Shown here: one piece after another, positions 1 through 5,700 of the stretch
Layout: each line of letters starts with the position of its first letter
How positions within the stretch are numbered: the stretch's first letter is position 1
DNA from: Baffinella frigidus
Lineage: Eukaryota > Cryptophyceae > Cryptomonadales > Baffinellaceae
Length of the DNA stretch: 10,575 nucleotides
Assembly: GCA_026770585.1 (NCBI GenBank)
Contig: MU646325.1
Location: 841,744-852,318, forward strand
Direction of reading: 5' to 3'
Notes under the pieces: model-generated
Databases searched by the model: none
What the model saw: the letters and a program-made list of their open reading frames with translations, nothing else
Told to the model about the DNA's origin: nothing
Position numbers and translations under genes: made by a program

Positions 1-130
1 GGGGGGGGGGGAGGAGGAATGTCGCGGACGTTAGGGGCGTCAGCGATGCCTTCTAGTGGCCGGGCGTCGGTTTCGTCGCATGCGGGGGGGAGCCATGGGG
101 GGCGGGGGCGTGCGCGAGGTCACCCCCCCA
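1..130. repeat. G-rich start of the left repeat tract
   Basis: Opens with a run of eleven G and contains further G runs near 86-92 and 96-109. It holds the first copy of the repeat motif gacgttaggggcgtc, followed by ggtttcgtcgca and gcgtgcgcgaggt, which recur downstream. Closely spaced runs of four or more G could form G-quadruplexes on the + strand; this is inferred from composition only. No gene is visible. Confidence 0.6.
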
Positions 131-230
131 TTTCCTCCCAAATACAAAACCTGCCTTGAGTATTTACCTCCATACCCTTAATCTAATCCTCATACGGCGG
201 ATTCGTCGCGTACGGATGGGGGGGGTGAGG

Positions 231-666
231 GGGCGTGCGCGAGGTGGGGTTATCCGCATGCCCTTTGCCCCAATCCCAAAACCCTGCACCCCACACCCGA
301 GAAAGTTGGCGACCCCCATTTCCTCCCCGCGAGTAGGCCGCCCTAGGGTCCCAAGGTAGGGCTTCAGATGGCGCGGACGTTAGGGGCGTCGGCGATGACG
401 TCCGGGGGTCGGGCGTCTGTTTCGTCGCATATTGAGGGGGGGGGGGGCGTGCGCGAGGTGATCCCTCCCCACGACTTTCCACCCCTCGAGTAGGCCGCTC
501 TAGGGTCCCACGGTAGGGCTATGGGGCATCGGCAATGACGTCTACGGGGGGGGGCGGGCGTCGGTTTCGTCGCAGTGGGGGGGGGGGGCGTGCGCGAGGT
601 GGGGTTATCCGCATGCCCTTTGCCCCAATCCCGAAACCCTGCACCCCACACCCGAGAAAGTTGGCG
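231..666 (+). repeat. 81-bp direct repeat pair (231-311 and 586-666)
   Basis: Positions 231-311 and 586-666 match with only about one visible mismatch over 81 bp, from gggcgtgcgc to agaaagttggcg. The offset is 355 bp. A more diverged copy lies at about 710-785, with shared blocks gcgtgcgcaag, caatcccggaacc and gcaccccacacccc. The near identity of the first two copies points to recent duplication or gene conversion. Open frames across this tract on both strands follow the repeat and have biased composition, so I do not call them genes. Confidence 0.85.
309..600 (+). repeat. Degenerate tandem array with units of about 140 bp
   Basis: The block gagtaggccgccctagggtc (from about 330) recurs as gagtaggccgctctagggtc (from about 488). 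The next block, gcgtcggcgatgacgtc (about 387-401), recurs as gcatcggcaatgacgtc (about 527-541). Each unit then has gggcgtc..tttcgtcgca, a long G run and gcgtgcgcgaggt. The same order, less well preserved, is seen at 23-120 and 190-243. The array looks subtelomeric or satellite-like, but no terminal telomere is present. Confidence 0.7.
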
Positions 667-851
667 GCGGTGATAACACGCATCTGGGGAATCTGGGTGG
701 AATGTGAGGGGGCGTGCGCAAGATGGATAAATCCCCATGGCCTGCACCACAATCCCGGAACCTTGCACCCCACACCCCAAACCCCGGCAGCCAGTGAGAG
801 TGTGTGCGCAAGGCGACCCCTATTTCCTCGTGTCCGCTCGGACACGCCCGC

Positions 852-1023
852 ACGAGAATGCTAGAGCGGCCTATTTAAAACCGAGATGTCGCCTGTGTGT
901 AGGAACTCTCGTTGGATTGGTCACGTAACTAGGCGAGATTAGTCCAGGCGCGAGGTTGGAACACCCTACCCTGATACAAATGTTGACAGCCCCACATGTA
1001 AATAGGCCTCTCTTGCATTCTCG
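852..1023. mobile_element. MITE-like inverted-repeat element, about 170 bp
   Basis: The left arm at 852-880 (acgagaatgctagagcggcc then tatttaaaa) is matched, as reverse complement, by the right arm at about 996-1023 (aaataggcctctcttgcatt then ctcg). Arms of about 27 nt agree at most positions and enclose about 115 bp without coding potential. Size and structure fit a non-autonomous DNA transposon remnant. No clear target-site duplication was seen, and only one copy is in the window. Confidence 0.55.
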
Positions 1024-1036
1024 AGTGGTGAGCCCA

Positions 1037-1237
1037 CCACCAACCCGGGCGGACCAAACCGACGATTTTCGACCTTTTGAGGAAAGCACGTTTAAAACTC
1101 CCAAAACCTGACCTTTGAGGGAGAATTTGACCTTTAACCTTATTATTTTTTTGTGAGCGGGGTCACTTTCGACCTCGCTGCAAGGGGGAAATGGCTCCAA
1201 AAAATCGTTGATTTGGTCTCATCGTGAGGGTTGGTGG
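1037..1237. mobile_element. Second inverted-repeat element, next to the first
   Basis: The left arm (1037-1069, ccaccaacccgggcggacca then aaccgacgatttt) pairs with the right arm at 1201-1237, whose reverse complement reads ccaccaaccctcacgatgag then accaaatcaacgatttt. The arm is repeated without a partner at about 8390-8426 (accaaccctcacggtaggac then caaatcgacgatttt). Both the right end here (ggaaatggctcca, 1188-1200) and the 8390 copy (ggaaaatggctcca) carry a shared internal block. A dispersed short transposon is the simplest reading. Confidence 0.6.
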
Positions 1238-1239
1238 CA

Positions 1240-1443
1240 GAAGACGGTTCAGGAGAATCGTGCTACAGTCCAGATCCGAGAATCACAACCTGTACTAAAT
1301 GCCTCCATAACCTGTTCCAAGCAGGAGCAGTGGACGACAAAACAAGCCTCGAGTATCTGGGGAAGCACGTTCTGGCGGGCCACGTGACCGCTACCACCGC
1401 GCTGCAACTCTCCCTCGAGTACTGCGGGAAATCCTCTTTCTCG
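1240..1443 (+). CDS. Probable exon of an unrecognised protein
   Basis: The frame running through GAA GAC GGT at about 1237-1245 is open to 1443. It encodes two cysteine pairs' worth of C residues (ESCYS and TTCTKC) and an internal repeat, SLEYLGKHVL then SLEYCGKSSFS. The likely donor is TTC TCG|gtgcg at 1444. The start is uncertain: the frame has no ATG, and a cag at 1238-1240 could be an acceptor. The coding call rests mainly on the downstream copy (1609-1675), which differs from this exon's 3' part (1375-1443) almost only at synonymous third positions (GGC/GGT, GCT/GCC, GGG/GGA). I do not recognise a family. Confidence 0.45.
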
Positions 1444-2160
1444 GTGCGCCCAAACCCCTTTCCTGAAATCCGATTAGAATCAATTAATTATTATATTATG
1501 TTATATTATATTACACAGTTTTCGTGTTATCTCAAGGTTGAGATTCGCTATCTTAGCGTGGAAACAGCTTCACTGTAGCACGAACCCCACCCTAAGATAG
1601 TGTTTTCGGGTCACGTGACCGCCACCACCGCGCTGCAACTCTCCCTCGAGTACTGCGGAAAATCCTCTTTCTCGGTGCGAGTAACCCCTAGACCCCAGAC
1701 CCTAAACACTGTACACTGGATCCTAAACAATCACCCCTCGGCAAGTCCCCCTGCTCGATGCGCCCAGAACCCTTTTCTGAAATCCAATTTGAATTAATTA
1801 ATTGTTTTATTTGATTTTATTACGCACCTTCCGTGTTATCTCAAGGGTGGAATTCGCTATCTTAGCGTGGAAACAGCTTTGCTATAGCACGAAACCCACC
1901 CATAAGATAGTGGCGTAGCGGGTCACGTGACCGCGGCCACCGCGCTGCAACTCTCTCTCTCTCTCGAAAACTGCGGCGAATTCTCCTTCTCGGTGCGTCC
2001 AAAACCCTTTTGAAATATGATTTGATTTAATCATGTTTATTTTATTTTATTACAAACCTTCCGTGTTATCTTAAGGGTGGGAGTCGCTATCTTAGCGTGT
2101 AAACAGCTTCACTTTAGCACAAAACCCACCCCACAGATAGTGGTCGCGGGGCACGATACC
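1377..2160 (+). repeat. Tandem exon-plus-intron repeat, 3 copies and a fragment
   Basis: Units begin at about 1377, 1609 and 1920, with a decayed fourth start at about 2148. Each has a coding-like block (ggtcacgtgaccgc, then gcgctgcaactctc, then tcctctttctcg), a gtgcg donor, an AT-rich stretch, and the conserved block ctatcttagcgtg..aaacagctt. Units are about 230 bp; the second is about 310 bp because of an insert near 1680-1760. In all three the block encodes GHVTA(T/A)TALQLSL..CG..SFS; copy 3 keeps frame despite an added tctctc (6 nt). Each copy has the palindrome CACGTG. Confidence 0.85.
1444..1600 (+). other. Candidate intron with hairpin at its 3' end
   Basis: The sequence starts gtgcgc and ends ctaagatag. 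The arm CTATCTTAG at 1548-1556 is the exact reverse complement of CTAAGATAG at 1592-1600, a 9-bp stem whose 3' arm ends at the presumed acceptor AG. The block is kept at 1857-1865 with 1903-1910 (8 bp) and, weaker, at 2087-2095 with 2135-2140. Upstream, ATCTCAAGGTTGAGAT (near 1529-1544) is a second short inverted repeat. The splice sites are inferred from motif and repetition only. Confidence 0.4.
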
Positions 2161-2184
2161 GCGATCACAAGCGAGAATTTCAAA
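2161..2184. other. Decayed edge of the triplicated unit
   Basis: The sequence gcgatcacaagcgagaattt follows the fourth, degenerate start (gggcacgataccgc) and leads into a new tandem repeat. The similarity to the coding block is lost here, so this marks the array's right border. No independent function is visible. Confidence 0.35.
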
Positions 2185-2284
2185 ACGCAACGATTCGCTG
2201 TAAAAGTGTTTCGTGGTGCACATTCCACGTTGTTACGCAACGGTTCGCCATAAAAGTATTCCGTGGTACAAATTCCACGTTGTA
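2185..2284 (+). repeat. 50-bp tandem duplication
   Basis: Positions 2185-2234 and 2235-2284 are two head-to-tail 50-bp copies (acgcaacgattcgctgtaaa versus acgcaacggttcgccataaa). Both contain a cgtgg..ccacg inverted repeat (stem 5, loop 8). Open frames cross it on both strands, but a 50-bp unit is not a multiple of three and gives no repeated peptide in one frame, so the repeat is probably not coding. Confidence 0.85.
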
Positions 2285-2466
2285 GCGGTTCTGAAGGAGG
2301 AGACTTTTACTCAACTTTTGACGTCGGGCCATAAACTTAAGGCGTCCAGCGTGATGAAAGTGCACTTGTGGCGTACGGGGGACTCGGGGCCGTGCAGTGC
2401 AATTTCCAACACCCTGCGGGGGGCTAGGTATCGTAAGAGGGCCCTTCGATGATTTTTTTTGCACAG
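2285..2466 (+). other. Unassigned stretch before a strong acceptor
   Basis: An open + frame continues to 2452 (including KASSVMKVHLWRTGDSGPC) and a - frame covers the same bases, so strand and coding status are undecided. It ends in a T-rich run and gcacag at 2453-2466, a good 3' splice-site match. The segment may therefore be the end of an intron, or hold an upstream exon I cannot delimit. Confidence 0.3.
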
Positions 2467-2559
2467 GTAAAATCCAGGACAGGCAAAATTCGGTTGTTGG
2501 TTGCATTCGACGTTTCTCTCTCTCTGGGCAGGTACCTGACTCCGCGCACACGGAGTCAA
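2467..2559 (+). CDS. Tentative exon upstream of the Rdx-like gene end
   Basis: After the acceptor ttttttttgcacag, the frame GTA AAA TCC AGG runs open for 31 codons to AGT CAA, followed by gttttttttt as a possible donor. It encodes VKSRTGKIRLLVAFDVSLSL and more. Its length keeps phase 0, as the next exon (2693) needs. The donor is weak. An alternative is that 2467-2531 is itself a small intron ending ctctctctctgggcag. cDNA or RNA-seq would separate these readings. Confidence 0.35.
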
Positions 2560-2570
2560 GTTTTTTTTTC

Positions 2571-2682
2571 ACCCTAAACCCTGAACCCTAAACTCTAAAC
2601 CCTAAACCCTAAACCCTGAACCCGAAACCCGAAACCCGAAACCCAAAACCCTAAACCCGAAACCCGAAACACTCAACCCTAA
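2571..2682 (+). repeat. Interstitial telomere-like repeats in an intron
   Basis: Heptamers of the CCCTAAA type (ccctaaaccctaaaccctga and variants cccgaaa, cccaaaa) run across this span directly after the preceding exon. They are C-rich on the gene's sense strand. The unit matches the telomere repeat of plants and many algae, but the tract lies inside a gene and is degenerate, so it is not a chromosome end. Confidence 0.85.
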
Positions 2683-2692
2683 ACGCTTACAG

Positions 2693-2734
2693 GTGCGGCA
2701 CAACGAGGCGAAGTACGCGCTTCTGGCAGAACAG
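2693..2734 (+). CDS. Exon 1 of the visible gene end
   Basis: Preceded by cttacag and followed by gtgggc. It has 14 codons, VRHNEAKYALLAEQ, a short amphipathic helix-like stretch. Its 42 nt preserve frame. The donor context CAG|GTGG is repeated at the acceptor of the next exon (cag|GTGG). No second copy of this exon was found, unlike its neighbours. Confidence 0.55.
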
Positions 2735-5700
2735 GTGGGCCCCAACCCCCACACCCTAGACACAACACTCCCCTAACCCTAAGCCCTAGACCAACCTCGT
2801 TTACTCGTTTAGTCAACTCCCTGCGGGCCTCTCGTTTACTCAACTCTCGTTTACTCAACTCTCGGTCAGTCAACTCTGGTTTAGCTAACTCTCGTTTAGT
2901 CAACTATGGTTCAGTCAACTCAGCCCTCCTTGTTCGCAGGTTGCTGTGGAGGCGTACAACCACTTGGAGGACAGGCGGATGACAGTGCCCAACCTCGTTT
3001 TGTCAACTCTGGTTTACTCAACTCTCGCGGTTAGTTAACTCTCGCGTTTAGTCAACAATGGTTAAGTTTACCCCCCCCCTTGTGCGCAGGTGGCTGTGGA
3101 GGCGTACAACCACTTCAAGGACAGGTGGATGACAGTGCTCAAGAACGCTGAGCCGGACCACACGGGCCAGACCATCAAGCAGCCCCGCCTCGGTCCTTAA
3201 CCCTAACCCCTTCAACCCTAACCCCTAACCTTTCACACCCAAAACCCTACCCCTAGAAGCCTAGACCCTAACCCTAGACCCTGAAGAATGCTGAGACGGA
3301 CCACATTGGCCAGACCATCAAACAGCCCCGCCTCGGTGAACCCTAAACCCTGCAAAGCCTAAACCCGAGAACCCTTCAAGGCTTAAACCCGAGAACCCTA
3401 AACGCTATGATGCTGAGCCGACAAAACAGGCCAGACTATCAAACAGCCCCGCCTCGGTCAACCTTAAATCCTTCAGATTTTGAACCCGAAAACTCGAGAA
3501 CCCTACAACCTGCAACTTACAACCTACAACCTACAACCTACTACCGTACAACCTACAACTTACAACCTACAACCTGCAACCTACAACCTGTAACCTACTA
3601 CCGTACAACCTACAACCTACAACCTACAACCTACACACTACAAACTGCAACATATAACCTACAACCGAGAATCTACACCATAGAACATAGAACATAGAAC
3701 ATAGAACCGATGAAGGTGATCAAGAACGCAAAACTCCAAACGCACCCGCAGGATCCTTCGAAGTGGACCTGCTATGGTCAGACCTATCTACCACCCCGAT
3801 CCACTAAACCCTTGCTGTATCAACCCTAAACCCTTCACCCTACACACTACACACTACACACTACACACTACACACTACACTCCGTGTGTCTCAACCCTGA
3901 ACACTCAACACTAAACACTAAACACTAAACACTAAACACTAAACACTAAACCCTGACCACTCAACACTCAACACTCAACACTCAACACTCAACACTCAAC
4001 ACTCAACACTCAACACTCAACACTCAACACTCAACACTCAACACTCAACACTCAACACTAACGCCTCCCGCAGGATCCTTCGAAGTGGACCTCCTCTGGT
4101 CCGACCTATCAAACACGCCCATCCTCACAACACGCCCATCCTCACAAATTACACCCTAAACCTGAAACCCTAACACTAGAGCTCTAAACCCCAACCCCAA
4201 CATCCTAAACCCAAGACCCTGCACCTTACAACGTTGAACCCTAAACCCTAAACCTCAAATCCTACCCCTGGAACCCTAACACCTGATCCACAAACTCCAA
4301 ATCCCAGGATCCTTCGAGGTGGACCTGCTGTGGTCAGACCTCTCAAACACGCCCGTCCGCACGCGCCTCCACTCGAAACTCGGCGCCCGAACCTTCCCCA
4401 ACCCCCTCGCGATGATCGCCGCCCTAGCCGAGGTACTACTCCCGCCACCTACTAGATTCTATCCATCTATCTCAGATTTGGCTTGACATTGGAGCCGTTT
4501 GCAGCCATGTGCAGAGATATCTCTCCCCCCCCCCCGGCTCCGCCTTGTTTCAAACCAGGCGATGTTACAAGTATTTTAGCGGGCGTGGGTAGTACTGGAT
4601 GCGCTGGGTAAATGTGTTTTATGGTGCGTAAAAGTGTTGTGTGGCGTTTAAATGCGTTGCATGGCGGCCCGCACGCGCCTGCACTCCAAACTCGGCGCCC
4701 GCACGTCCCCCAACCCCCGCGCCATCATCGCTGCGCTAGCCGAGGTGAACTCGAGACCCGAAACCCGAGACCCGAAACCTGAAACCCGAAAATCGAAACC
4801 CGAAATCCTACGCTCGCCCCCCGGCTGAGCCTTGCCGCAGACCGGGCGCGTTTACAAGTAATTTAGAGGGCGCGGGTTGTACCGGCGTTGCGGTTCAAAT
4901 GTGGTATGTGGTGTTTTGAATGGGTTTAATACGTTGTATGGTGTTTAAATGTATTGTATGGCGCACGCGCTGCGGTACGCTCCCATGTGGAAACAGGTTC
5001 AATATCAACCACCTGTTCGCTATCCCTTAAGCGGCGAGCCGGTCAAAATGGACCGCCAAGAGGTCGTAGGCAGGTCCTAGGGCCCTACAGTAGGGCGTAT
5101 GAGCCTACTCGCCACTTCGGGGATATTCGAGAAAAAGAAATTGCGCTGCCCCGAAGCGTGCCCATCCCAGGCCTTTCCCGAGGCGGGCTTGCCTCCCTAT
5201 CCAAGAGCTCCAACAGCCCCCGAGGCGGGCCTATCCCTTAAGTGGCCACCTACCTATCCCTTAAGTGGCCAGTAGGCTCATACGCCCTACCATAGGGCCC
5301 TAGGACCTGCCTAGGACCTGCCGGGGGTCAATTTGACCCCCTGGCCACTTGAGGGATAGGGGTACCTCGCTCATAATAAAGCGCCTCCTCCTAGGACCCT
5401 ACAGTAGGGCTATGCCTAGAGCCCTGTGGCGGTCCTGGGGGGGGGGGGCGCTTTCTTGTGAGCGAGGTACCCCTGTATCCCACGCTAGTCCTGAGTGAGG
5501 ACCCGGCGTGATGACTAGCGTGGGGTCCTAACCCTGGAATGCTAAACCCTGACGCCAAGGGTTCAGGGCGCTCGTGACCTTTCCCGAGACGGGCCTGACT
5601 CCCCTTGGTTTAGTCAACTCAGTTGACTAAACGAAACTCAGTTGACTCAACCCTAAACCCTAAATCCTAAACCCTAAACCCTAAACCCTAAACCCCAAAC

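Larger units (their letters stand above)
4433..4960 (+). repeat. Duplicated intron 3 segment, two copies
   Basis: The end of the first copy (about 4525-4662: ccccggctccgcctt, then acaagtattttag, then gtttaaatgcgttgcatggc) matches the second (about 4815-4960: ccccggctgagcctt, acaagtaatttag, gtttaaatgtattgtatggc). Each is followed by gc(c/g)cgcacgcgc, the start of the retained exon 3 part. So intron and exon end were duplicated together, with a third trace at about 4961-4975. Near 4471-4506, cagatttggcttgac..gagcc also resembles 9817-9842. Confidence 0.75.

Noticed and set aside
183-864. Several open frames of 80-138 codons on both strands
   Set aside because: They follow the G-rich tandem array, repeat with it, and consist mostly of Pro/Arg/Gly; no domain is visible.
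2571-2682. A chromosome end
   Set aside because: CCCTAAA units are short, degenerate and flanked by exons; similar tracts occur at several internal places.
2679-2903. - strand frame rich in REL(S/T)KRE
   Set aside because: It is the reverse translation of the 15-bp intron repeat and overlaps exon 1 on the other strand.
3081-3092. A Cys just before exon 2 (tgt gcg cag gtg read through gives CAQV) as the missing redox Cys
   Set aside because: The bases form the acceptor gcgcag, are not followed by a second Cys or TGA, and the reading would need intron retention.
3407-3697. 96-codon + frame with repeated PTTYNLQ
   Set aside because: It is the translation of the AACCTAC heptamer array. A pure 7-base period gives a fixed 7-residue repeat in any open frame.
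4954-5241. 95-codon + frame
   Set aside because: It runs through a complete MITE-2 and lies inside intron 3; no family resemblance.
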